Assembly (NCBI GenBank): GCA_009841115.1
Contig: VXML01000053.1
Location: 55,855-115,732 of the forward strand
Source: Gemmatimonadota bacterium
GTDB lineage: Bacteria > Latescibacterota > UBA2968 > UBA8231
DNA length: 59,878 nucleotides
Direction of reading: 5' to 3'
In this document: piece after piece, positions 53,296 to 59,878 of the stretch
Numbering within the stretch: the stretch's first letter is position 1
Layout: the number at the start of each line of letters is the position of its first letter
Program-made: the position numbers and the translations under genes
Notes under the pieces: generated by a model
What the model was told of the DNA's origin: nothing
Seen by the model: the letters and a program-made list of their open reading frames with translations, nothing else
Databases searched by the model: none

Positions 53296-53364
53296 CTAAG
53301 TCAATATGAGATGGTCTAAAGTGGCGACTAGGACAACGCAAGGAGTGGTAGAAAGATTTACGAG

Positions 53365-55269
53365 ATGGCTGCGTTGCGCTTAGCCGCGCTCATCATCGGC
53401 ATCACGGTCGCGAGCGGGTGGTTGCTCCAGCGCGTCGAGTTGCTGTACAACGGCCCGTATTTGGCTGGGGCCGGGAGTGCGCCGGGGGCGCAGGTCTTTT
53501 TCGCCGTGCCAATAGGGGCTTTGGCAGCCGCTGCCTTAATGCGCCGCTGGCTTGGCCCGGGAGATCGCGCGGTGCTTTACGCTGCGCTGGTAATTGGGGT
53601 GTCGGCGACCGCTTCCGGTCTGATGCACCGGTTTTTGCCGGGCTTGGTGACGGGTTTCTACGGAGGGTTTGCCCAATCGACCGGTCCCTATTATCGCTTT
53701 TTGCAAGTCGTCCCGGACTGGTTGGTGCCGGGTGGGCCGAATGAGGCCCCGGCCATCGGGGCGTTTGAAGGCGGCGCGGCTGTGCCTTGGGGGGCGTGGC
53801 TGTGGCCGTTGGCGATGTGGAGTGTGTTTTTTGGCGCGTTCTTTCTGACCTGCTTTTGCTTGGTGTGGTTGCTGCGGCAGCGCTGGCTGGAGACCGAGCG
53901 GTTGGGATTCCCGCTGCTGGAAGTGCCCCGCGCCCTCATTGCTGGAGAACTGTTTGGCCAGCGGCTGTTTTGGTGGGGCGCGTTGGTGCCGGCCTTGCTG
54001 TTGGGGATCAATGGGTGGCATCACTACATGCCGTCTGTGCCCGAGATCACCACGAGATTGGCAATGGAGCATTTCCTGCTCGACGATCCGTGGAAAGCCA
54101 TGGCCCCTTTTGAGTCGCCGTTCCACTTTGAGTTTGTCCCGCTGTTGGTGGGCGCGGCTTTTCTCGCTCCCGTGGAGGTGTCGTTCAGCACGTGGTTTTT
54201 CTATCTGCTCACCCGCGTGCAATTGCTGGTGGGTCATTTCCTCGGACGCTCGGAATATCGCGGCGACTTCATTCCTGGGCACGGATCGCCGTGGCTAGAT
54301 TGGCCGAGTCACTTCCCCTTTTTTATGACGCAGGCGCGCGGCGGCTTGCTGTTTTTGGGGCTGTTCAGCCTGTGGTCGGCGCGGCGGGCATTGGCGGAGG
54401 CGATTTCTTGGCGCAGCCGGGCGACGTGGGGACTTGTGGGTGGGCTGCTGATGTTGTGGGCGTGGACTACGGCTTTGGGGGTGCCGCCGCTGATGGGCAT
54501 TGCGGCACTGGTGCTGGTGTTGTTGTTGGCGTTGACGTTTGCGCGGCTGCGGATTGACGGAGGGTTGCCCATTGTGGGGATGCCGCAGATTGTGGGCTAT
54601 TTGTTCTTCGTGGTCTTGGGAACCGGCGCTGGGCATTTTGCCGATGAGACCTACATGGGCTTTGGTTTCTTGGCGGTGTTTGGCTTTACGATGATTGGGA
54701 TCTGGCCCGCTCTGCAATTTGAGGGGCTAAAGTTGGCCGAGATTCACGGAGTGTCGCCGCGCCGCTTGATTTGGGGGATGGCTTTGGGGTTGGCCGTTGG
54801 GTTGGGGGCCGGCTATGTGTTTTCGCTGGGAACGATGTACGAGCACGGGTTGTTTGCCTTGCAGGAACAGGGCGGCGCGCGGTCTGAGGCGCGCATTGGC
54901 CGCTACTACAACTACTTGTTCAAAGACGCGGGTACGGTGGATGGGGGCACGGACTGGGTGCGCTTGGGATTTCATGCGGTCGGGGCGGGCTGTACCTATT
55001 TCTTGGCGTTGATGCGCCAGCACTTTCTGCGCTGGCCCTTGCATCCGATGGGCTTTGTGTTTGGCACGGGTTTTGGCTGGCTGGTGTGGGGGTCGGTGCT
55101 GTGCGGCTGGCTGTGCAAGTGGCTGGCGGTGCGCTACGGCGGCGCGCAAACCTATCGGCGGGTCATGCCGTTTTTCTTGGGGATGATTTGCGGCGAGGTC
55201 GCGATGCGGCTGGTGTGGGCTGCGGTCGCGCTGGTGGAGGGTGAGATGGGAGGGGGATACCGACCGTGA
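53365..55269 (+). CDS. DUF6785-type polytopic membrane protein (paralogue 3)
   Basis: The 634 residues contain about 14 membrane segments and keep the family's landmarks in diverged form: GGAAVPWGAWLWPLAMW, RQRWLETERLGFPLLEVPRA, HFLRWPLHPMGFVFGTGFGW and CGWLCKWLAVRYGGAQ. The TPENRW box of paralogues 1 and 2 is not evident. It is coupled to the next transporter-like gene by a GTGA overlap, suggesting two halves of one system. The function is unknown; an oligopeptide or other organic solute carrier is a guess from topology. Confidence 0.8.
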   Translation: MAALRLAALIIGITVASGWLLQRVELLYNGPYLAGAGSAPGAQVFFAVPIGALAAAALMRRWLGPGDRAVLYAALVIGVSATASGLMHRFLPGLVTGFYGGFAQSTGPYYRFLQVVPDWLVPGGPNEAPAIGAFEGGAAVPWGAWLWPLAMWSVFFGAFFLTCFCLVWLLRQRWLETERLGFPLLEVPRALIAGELFGQRLFWWGALVPALLLGINGWHHYMPSVPEITTRLAMEHFLLDDPWKAMAPFESPFHFEFVPLLVGAAFLAPVEVSFSTWFFYLLTRVQLLVGHFLGRSEYRGDFIPGHGSPWLDWPSHFPFFMTQARGGLLFLGLFSLWSARRALAEAISWRSRATWGLVGGLLMLWAWTTALGVPPLMGIAALVLVLLLALTFARLRIDGGLPIVGMPQIVGYLFFVVLGTGAGHFADETYMGFGFLAVFGFTMIGIWPALQFEGLKLAEIHGVSPRRLIWGMALGLAVGLGAGYVFSLGTMYEHGLFALQEQGGARSEARIGRYYNYLFKDAGTVDGGTDWVRLGFHAVGAGCTYFLALMRQHFLRWPLHPMGFVFGTGFGWLVWGSVLCGWLCKWLAVRYGGAQTYRRVMPFFLGMICGEVAMRLVWAAVALVEGEMGGGYRP

Positions 55270-57236
55270 CGGCTAACGATCTAACTAGCTACCGCGACTT
55301 GATGCAGCCCCCGACGCGCTTTCGCGAGGGCTTTACCATGCGGACTGTGGCCGGGGCGTTTTTCGTCGGCTTTATCATGATGCCCGGTGCCATTTACATG
55401 GGCCTGATTGCTGGCGCATCGCTCGGCGCGGCTGCCGAGTGGGTGACTATTATCCTGTTTTCCGAGTTGGCGCGGCGTTCCTTTTCAGCGCTGACGCGCC
55501 AGGAGATTTACCTGATCTACTACATTGCCGGTGGCTTGGCCGGCGTCATTGGCGGTACCATGTTGGCCGGGGGGCCGTTTGGGCAACTGGTGTGGAACCA
55601 GTACCTCGTGCAATCGCAGGCCGCGGCTGGTTTTGGCATTGCCGAGCACATCCCGGAATGGGTCGCACCGCCGATTGGTTCCGATGCGCTGATGGGGCGC
55701 AGCTTTTTGCACCGGGCGTGGATCCCGCCAATGGTCGTGCTGGTCGCCTCGCAATTTTTGTCGCGGGTCGAGTGGTTTACGCTTGGCTACATCCTTTTTC
55801 GCGTCACGTCCGATGTGGAGCGCTTGCCCTTTCCGTTGGCCCCGGTCGCTGCGCAGGGAGCGACGGCGCTGGCCGAGAGTGACGAGGGGCGGGATAGTTG
55901 GCGCTGGCGGGTTTTCTCGGTGGGCATGGGGATTGGGTTGTTGTTCGGGGCGGTGTACGTGGGCTTGCCTGCGCTGACTGGGTTGATCGCCAGCGATCCC
56001 ATCGTCCTGCTGCCCATCCCCTGGATCGACCTGACGCGCACTACGGAGACCATTCTGCCGGCTGCACCTTTGGGCATTGGCACGGACTTGGGTTTGGTGT
56101 TGTTGGGGATGGTACTGCCGTTTTGGATCGTCGTCGGCACGTTTGTCGCGGCCATGGTCCACGCCTTGGGCAGCCCGATTCTCTACCACGCTGGTATGCT
56201 GACGCACTGGCGGCCGGGCATGGACGCGATTTTGACGAATTTCGCCAACGACATCGACGTGTGGATGAGCGTGTACATTGGCGCGGGCGCGGCTGTCGGC
56301 GCGATTGGCTTGGTCCACGCCGTGCTGTCGGTGCGGGCTGCGCGCCGTCAGGGTGAACATCGTCCGTTGCGGGATACGCCGACTGGCCGGGGCGACTTCC
56401 CGCTGTGGATAGCGATTGGCGGATACGTCCTATCGACGTTAGCTATGATTTGGCTCTGCGTGTTGTTGCTGGAGGACGACGAGTTTCCGTTGATCTTTTT
56501 GCTGCTTTTTGGCTTCGTGGTGACGCCGGTGATTTCGTATGTCAATGCGCGCATGGCCGGGTTGACGGGACAGTTGGTCAGCTTTCCGCTGCTGCGCGAA
56601 GGCGCTTTCATTTTGAGCGGCTACAAAGGCATTGATATATGGTTTGCGCCCATTCCATACTCCGACCACGGCCGGCGCGCCCAGCTCTTCCGCGAAGTGG
56701 AGCTGACCGGGACGCGCTTCTCGTCGATTCTCAAGGCCGAACTGTTGCTGTTGCCGCTGAGCTTGGTCTGCGGCTTTGTGTTTTGGTCGCTGGTGTGGCA
56801 GATGGAACCTATCCCCTCGCCGACCTTCCAATACGCGCAGACGTATTGGCATCTGATCGCGCTGCGCCAGTGCTTGTGGTACTCGGCGACTTTGGGTGGG
56901 GAGACGCTGTTTGATCAGGCGATTAAGGGGTGGTGGATCGCGGGGAGTTTTGTGATGGCCGGGGGGCTGTTTGGGGTTATGTCGTGGTTGGGGTGGCCGA
57001 TTTCGCTGGTGTACGGGTTTGTGCGCGGCCTTGGGGGCCTGCCGCATTTGCTGATCCCGGAGATGGCCGGTGCCCTGTTGGCCCGCTACTGGCTGGAGCC
57101 GCGCTTTGGGACGCAGCAGTGGCGGCAATACGCGCCGGTGTTGTTAGCTGGATACGCGTGTGGGATGGGTTTGGTGGGCATGTCGGCGGTGGCGATTGCG
57201 TTAATATCTAAGTCGGTGACGCAGTTGCACTATTGA
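55266..57236 (+). CDS. OPT/DUF6785-like polytopic membrane protein (paralogue 4, more distant)
   Basis: The 656 residues start at GTG 55266, overlapping the previous stop. It keeps the DVERLPFPLAPVAAQGATAL segment, which corresponds to the ERL-x-FPLA motif of the other three, and has about 15 membrane helices. It has FREGFTMRTVAGAFFVGFIM near the start and LLIPEMAGALLARYW near the end. It is more like an oligopeptide-transporter relative than the DUF6785 copies. Pairing with paralogue 3 suggests a heteromeric carrier. The next gene is convergent, 6 bp away. Confidence 0.75.
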   Translation: MTANDLTSYRDLMQPPTRFREGFTMRTVAGAFFVGFIMMPGAIYMGLIAGASLGAAAEWVTIILFSELARRSFSALTRQEIYLIYYIAGGLAGVIGGTMLAGGPFGQLVWNQYLVQSQAAAGFGIAEHIPEWVAPPIGSDALMGRSFLHRAWIPPMVVLVASQFLSRVEWFTLGYILFRVTSDVERLPFPLAPVAAQGATALAESDEGRDSWRWRVFSVGMGIGLLFGAVYVGLPALTGLIASDPIVLLPIPWIDLTRTTETILPAAPLGIGTDLGLVLLGMVLPFWIVVGTFVAAMVHALGSPILYHAGMLTHWRPGMDAILTNFANDIDVWMSVYIGAGAAVGAIGLVHAVLSVRAARRQGEHRPLRDTPTGRGDFPLWIAIGGYVLSTLAMIWLCVLLLEDDEFPLIFLLLFGFVVTPVISYVNARMAGLTGQLVSFPLLREGAFILSGYKGIDIWFAPIPYSDHGRRAQLFREVELTGTRFSSILKAELLLLPLSLVCGFVFWSLVWQMEPIPSPTFQYAQTYWHLIALRQCLWYSATLGGETLFDQAIKGWWIAGSFVMAGGLFGVMSWLGWPISLVYGFVRGLGGLPHLLIPEMAGALLARYWLEPRFGTQQWRQYAPVLLAGYACGMGLVGMSAVAIALISKSVTQLHY

Positions 57237-57242
57237 GGACCG

Positions 57243-58226
57243 TCAGCCGCGCAGGGCTTGACGGAGGTCAAAAGCGCGTTTGATCCACCCACTCTTGTAC
57301 CCCTCCACCGCGTAGTAAGGCACGAGGTCGCAGCCAAAGCCGCGCTTGAAAAAGGCAATGCTCGGCATGTTAGCGCCGACGAAGTCAAAGCAGTTGTGAT
57401 CGACCGCGTCCCAGTATTGCCAATACAACAGCGAAATGGCACCTGTGTGGTTGTAAACTGGGTCGGCTCCTGCGGCCCAGGCATAGGTGGTGTCGAATCC
57501 CTCGACAAAGGCGACGATCGCGGCTGGCCCGTCTGGGGAGGCGATTTCGTACGCTTGGGCTAGGCCAGCCTCCAAGGCCGCGGCAACAAAGCGTTCGGCC
57601 AAGGCCGCGGCGATTGGGGGGCCGTCGGCTTGGTTGGCGTAGATGGCTTCGTACTGCCGCCGAAACAGCGCGATATCGTTGGTGGACCGTAGTTGATAGC
57701 CGAGTTTTTCAGCCTTGCGAATGGCGGTGCGCGTGCGGCGCTCGATTCGCTCCCAGAGTGCGTTGCTGTCGCCGAGCGGTAGCCGATAGGTATAGCGCAG
57801 GTGCGCGTCCCAGCCCTGCCAAGTGAAGGGGCGCACATCGGCGATAGTCGGCGCGTGGACTAGGAAGACGCGGTCGTAGTGCTTGGCGAGATGGTCGAGC
57901 AGATGCGAGCAAGCGCGGTGTTGGGCTGCTTCGGCTTTGGCTGGTCCTTTGCCAGCGACCGGGGTGAGGAGCAGGCCGGTGTAGGGCGTCAGCTCTGGGG
58001 TTTCGAGGCGGTAGAGACCCATGCGGCGGCGGGCCAAGCCGCTGATACCGGCGACGAGGTGGCCGTTGCGGTAGCAGCCGAGGCGGTTTACTTGACCGCC
58101 GGTGGCGGCCGCAGCACAGCGCAGCCACGCGCTGGTGGAAAATACCGTGCCGCCGACGGCTTGGCGGACGAAGGCGTCCCAAGCGGTGTCGTCAGCGACG
58201 AGGCGGATTTCAAAGGTGTCGGCCAC
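57243..58226 (-). CDS. FemAB/GNAT-fold acyltransferase-like protein
   Basis: The 327 residues show a double-GNAT (FemAB/BioF2-like) pattern: VFSTSAWLRCAAAATGGQ, then GISGLARRRMGLYRLETPEL, RRTRTAIRKAEKLGYQLR (a basic helix typical of FemAB) and AISLLYWQYWDAVDHNCFDF, then FKRGFGCDLVPYYAV. Family members transfer amino acids to peptidoglycan or are used in polysaccharide-associated N-acylation; the donor and acceptor are unknown here. The start is GTG 58226 with no good ribosome site. Confidence 0.8.
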   Translation of the reverse strand: MADTFEIRLVADDTAWDAFVRQAVGGTVFSTSAWLRCAAAATGGQVNRLGCYRNGHLVAGISGLARRRMGLYRLETPELTPYTGLLLTPVAGKGPAKAEAAQHRACSHLLDHLAKHYDRVFLVHAPTIADVRPFTWQGWDAHLRYTYRLPLGDSNALWERIERRTRTAIRKAEKLGYQLRSTNDIALFRRQYEAIYANQADGPPIAAALAERFVAAALEAGLAQAYEIASPDGPAAIVAFVEGFDTTYAWAAGADPVYNHTGAISLLYWQYWDAVDHNCFDFVGANMPSIAFFKRGFGCDLVPYYAVEGYKSGWIKRAFDLRQALRG

Positions 58227-58296
58227 AGGAGATTTCGCGGTTGGGATTCAACATGTAAGGTAAATTGGGGCAGGACGGGCGATTGCGCCATACAGC

Positions 58297-58325
58297 TTGA
58301 CATTCCCTCTGGCACGCCATATATT
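58297..58325 (+). promoter_or_regulatory. Sigma-70-type promoter for the ilvC leader
   Basis: TTGACA (58297-58302), exactly 17 bases, and TATATT (58320-58325) make one of the best promoter matches in the window. Transcription would start about 58332, leaving a leader of roughly 280 nt before the ilvC ATG at 58613. Confidence 0.75.
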
Positions 58326-58374
58326 GAACCCTTTATCGCAATTGAACGCTAACTTCTTGGATTACTTAGGTTTA

Positions 58375-58491
58375 ATGCCAATGAGCGCGCCGTTCCAGTC
58401 CCCGCGTATTTTCCGCCCGACACCAGTGTGGGCGCGCCTCCGACTTCTCCTCCTCGACTTACCGCTTATTATTGGCCGACCGGTCAAGTAG
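58375..58491 (+). CDS. ilvC operon leader peptide candidate, Leu/Ile-rich
   Basis: The 38-residue frame starting MPMSAPFQSPRIFRP ends in RLRLLLLDLPLIIGRPVK and stops at TAG 58489-58491. Seven of the last 18 residues are Leu and two are Ile, all within about 13 codons. Such clusters are the mark of amino-acid attenuator peptides, where ribosome stalling at scarce leucyl- or isoleucyl-tRNA codons changes RNA folding. The start codon lacks a strong ribosome site (TTAGG upstream). Confidence 0.6.
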   Translation: MPMSAPFQSPRIFRPTPVWARLRLLLLDLPLIIGRPVK

Positions 58492-58550
58492 GCTTCGCTC
58501 CTCGTTCTACGTTTAACAGCCCAATTAACGGACGAAGCCGCTGCAACGAG
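58491..58550 (+). promoter_or_regulatory. Mutually exclusive inverted repeats after the leader peptide
   Basis: GGCTTCG (58491-58497) pairs with CGAAGCC (58533-58539), while CTCGTT (58501-58506) pairs with AACGAG (58545-58550). The two stems cross and cannot form as simple hairpins at the same time, as expected for attenuator and anti-attenuator. No T-run follows, so control of translation or Rho access is more likely than an intrinsic terminator. Confidence 0.5.
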
Positions 58551-58612
58551 CCGGCTGTCAGCTAACTATGTCTATAAAACAATCTCAACGCCCTCAGTGA
58601 AGGAGAATTTTT

Positions 58613-59605
58613 ATGCAGATGTACTACGACAACGACGCCAATCTCGACCTGCTCTCGGATAAGACCGTGGCCGTCATCGGCTACGGCAGTCAGGGCCACG
58701 CGCATTCGCTCAATCTGGCGGAGAGCGGTGTCAAGGTGGTGGTGGGCCTGCGCACGGGTAGCCAGCGGCGCGCTGAAGCCGAGGCTGCTGGGCTAGAAGT
58801 AGCCGACGTGGCCGAGGCCAGCAAGCGGGGGGACATCGTGGTGATCTTGATCAACGACGAGGTCCAAAAGGCTGTGTACGAAGCCGATATTCGCCCCAAT
58901 CTCGAAGCGGGCAATGCCCTTGCCTTTGCCCACGGGTTTAACATCCACTTTGGGCAGGTAGTGCCGCCGCCGGATGTCGATGTATTCATGGTCGCGCCCA
59001 AAGGGCCGGGACACTTGGTGCGCCGCGTGTACCAGCAGGGGGGTGGCGTGCCGGGTCTGTTGGCAGTGTACCAAGACGCCACTGGCCGCGCGCACGAGGT
59101 CGGCTTGGCCTATGCCAAGGGGATTGGCTGCGGCCGGGCCGGAGTCATTGAGACGACCTTCCGCGAGGAGACCGAGACCGACTTGTTCGGCGAGCAGGTG
59201 GTGCTGTGCGGCGGGTTGACCGAGCTGATCCGCGCGGGGTTTGATACGCTCGTCGAGGCTGGCTACCAGCCCGAGGTCGCTTATTTCGAGTGTCTGCACG
59301 AGGTCAAGCTGATCGTCGATCTGATCTACGAGGGCGGCATTGCCAACATGCGCTCGTCGATTTCGGATACTGCGGAGTTTGGCGACTTGACGCGCGGGCG
59401 GCGGGTGATAACCGAGCAGACGCGAGCGGAAATGAAGCAGATTCTCGCCGACGTGCAAAACGGCCACTTTGCGCGGGAATGGCTGGCCGAAAACCAAGTG
59501 GGCCGCCCGGTGTACAATGCGATCAAGCGCCGCGATTCCGAGCACCTGATCGAGACTGTTGGCACCCGGCTGCGCGCGATGATGAGTTGGCTGGACGACA
59601 AATAG
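58613..59605 (+). CDS. ilvC: Ketol-acid reductoisomerase
   Basis: The 330 residues match class I IlvC. Rossmann motif [11 protein letters not shown] (Gly23, Gly25, Gly28), NADPH-binding RTGSQRR, catalytic His107 in AHGFNIHFG, and metal ligands Asp190 and Glu194 in ETDLFGEQ, then Glu226 and Glu230 in YFECLHE. It converts acetolactate or acetohydroxybutyrate to the dihydroxy acids in valine, leucine and isoleucine synthesis, using NADPH and Mg2+. AAGGAG lies upstream of the ATG. It is expressed behind a leader with a Leu/Ile-rich ORF and is followed by leuA. The acetolactate synthase genes are not visible here. Confidence 0.97.
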   Translation: MQMYYDNDANLDLLSDKTVAVIGYGSQGHAHSLNLAESGVKVVVGLRTGSQRRAEAEAAGLEVADVAEASKRGDIVVILINDEVQKAVYEADIRPNLEAGNALAFAHGFNIHFGQVVPPPDVDVFMVAPKGPGHLVRRVYQQGGGVPGLLAVYQDATGRAHEVGLAYAKGIGCGRAGVIETTFREETETDLFGEQVVLCGGLTELIRAGFDTLVEAGYQPEVAYFECLHEVKLIVDLIYEGGIANMRSSISDTAEFGDLTRGRRVITEQTRAEMKQILADVQNGHFAREWLAENQVGRPVYNAIKRRDSEHLIETVGTRLRAMMSWLDDK

Positions 59606-59616
59606 GTATAGTGATT

Positions 59617-59696
59617 GGTGGTCGGTGGCCAGTGACCAGTCCCAACCTCCCCCGGAGGGGACTAACCACTAACCACTGACCACTAACCACCGGCTT
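59617..59696. repeat. Imperfect inverted/tandem repeat after ilvC
   Basis: GGTGGTCGGTGGCCAGTGAC near 59617 and a run of CCACTAAC / CCACTGAC units (59667-59692) are partly complementary and would form a long imperfect stem. Similar TGGTTAGTGG-type repeats are scattered in other genomes. It lies in the gap before the small ORF. Confidence 0.6.
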
Positions 59697-59715
59697 CAGA
59701 AAGGAGGTAAGCGCG

Positions 59716-59850
59716 ATGGAACCCCTACTTAGCGAGTTGAGTTCCGACCCCGACCTTAGATCGGTAGGCGGTCTCTGCACGGCTGGAGGGGACCGTCTGC
59801 CGCTTGTACCACTTCATCCGGCTAGCCTAGGAAAAACACATCATGGCTGA
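59716..59850 (+). CDS. 44-residue ORF between ilvC and leuA, overlapping the leuA start
   Basis: The frame MEPLLSELSSDPDLRSVGGL continues to SLGKTHHG and stops at TGA 59848-59850, after the leuA ATG at 59843. AAAGGAGG lies seven bases before its ATG, far stronger than leuA's own site. Nine of 44 residues are leucine. It could couple leuA translation or act as a leucine leader. The protein itself resembles nothing that I know. Confidence 0.45.
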   Translation: MEPLLSELSSDPDLRSVGGLCTAGGDRLPLVPLHPASLGKTHHG

Positions 59851-59878
59851 TGCAAATCGCGTATATATTTTCGACACC
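59843..59878 (+). CDS. leuA: 2-isopropylmalate synthase (partial, runs off right edge)
   Basis: Only 12 codons are seen (MADANRVYIFDT), but the start of the IFDTTLRDGEQ motif of LeuA is recognisable, and position directly after ilvC fits. It would condense acetyl-CoA with 2-oxoisovalerate in leucine synthesis. A homocitrate or citramalate synthase cannot be ruled out from so short a piece. Its own ribosome site is weak; translation is probably coupled to the 44-residue ORF. Confidence 0.7.
   Translation, partial: MADANRVYIFDT

Larger units (their letters stand above)
58227..58612. other. Intergenic leader region of ilvC
   Basis: This 386-base gap holds the promoter (58297-58325), the leader peptide ORF (58375-58491), competing inverted repeats (58491-58550) and the ilvC ribosome site AAGGAG near 58600. 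No other gene is visible. Confidence 0.7.

Noticed and set aside
55485..56360. 291-residue minus-strand ORF rich in Arg, Gln and His
   Set aside because: It is antisense to the fourth transporter-like gene and has no domain pattern.

Overview
The window is about 60 kb of bacterial chromosome, dense in protein genes and moderately GC-rich, with no rRNA, tRNA or CRISPR that I could see. The gene content points to an uncultured bacterium of the FCB/Poribacteria type. It has PorV-like and type IX secretion (T9SS)-like C-terminal sorting domains, a large TonB-dependent receptor, dockerin-like and TolB/WD40 repeat lipoproteins, and many families common in environmental carbohydrate degraders: PhyH dioxygenases, Gfo/Idh/MocA oxidoreductases, sulfatase, enolase superfamily, and DUF6785-type membrane proteins. 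My best guess is a Latescibacterota-like or Poribacteria-like genome. This is inference from gene families only.

Region 1 (1-17260). A partial WD40/surface-repeat protein runs off the left edge. A small MITE-like insertion follows, then a leftward pair (sugar isomerase-like TIM barrel, PhyH dioxygenase). Facing it is a long rightward operon: enolase-superfamily dehydratase, a five-gene Dpp/Opp-type ABC importer, a GH2-like protein, a sulfatase and two Gfo/Idh/MocA oxidoreductases. It reads as a catabolic locus for a sulfated or acidic glycan, and an orphan HicB ends it. The signal-peptide region of the importer's binding protein is interrupted by an 11-bp tandem array and a 30-bp palindrome.

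Region 2 (17287-29823). Here lie a CocE/NonD-type hydrolase and a prolyl-oligopeptidase-type S9 peptidase, divergent around a dyad promoter. Next come an ECF sigma factor fused in frame to a pentapeptide-repeat domain, a DUF6785-type membrane protein, two small outer-membrane barrel candidates, an HpcH/HpaI-type aldolase, a two-gene MgtE system (channel plus a channel-less regulatory paralogue) and an MscS channel.

Region 3 (29834-36260). A lipoprotein with dockerin-like, BACON-like and six TolB-type repeats sits between two 122-bp direct repeats, which are copies of the 3' end of a CDP-alcohol phosphatidyltransferase gene. A second DUF6785-type protein follows, coupled to a Gfo/Idh/MocA gene.

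Region 4 (36439-52260). This is an envelope and secretion block: TonB receptor, a T9SS-CTD-type protein, a PorV-like protein and a terminator. Then come a divergent Nramp-like transporter, a secreted HExxH protein with a T9SS-type tail, and a 1496-residue fusion of an M28-like peptidase domain to an FtsX-type permease.

Region 5 (52264-59878). An M55 D-aminopeptidase is followed by two more DUF6785/OPT-like transporters in tandem, a FemAB/GNAT-like protein, and the start of a branched-chain amino acid operon (ilvC, a 44-codon ORF, leuA). That operon has a long leader encoding a Leu/Ile-rich peptide just upstream of ilvC, which looks like attenuation control.
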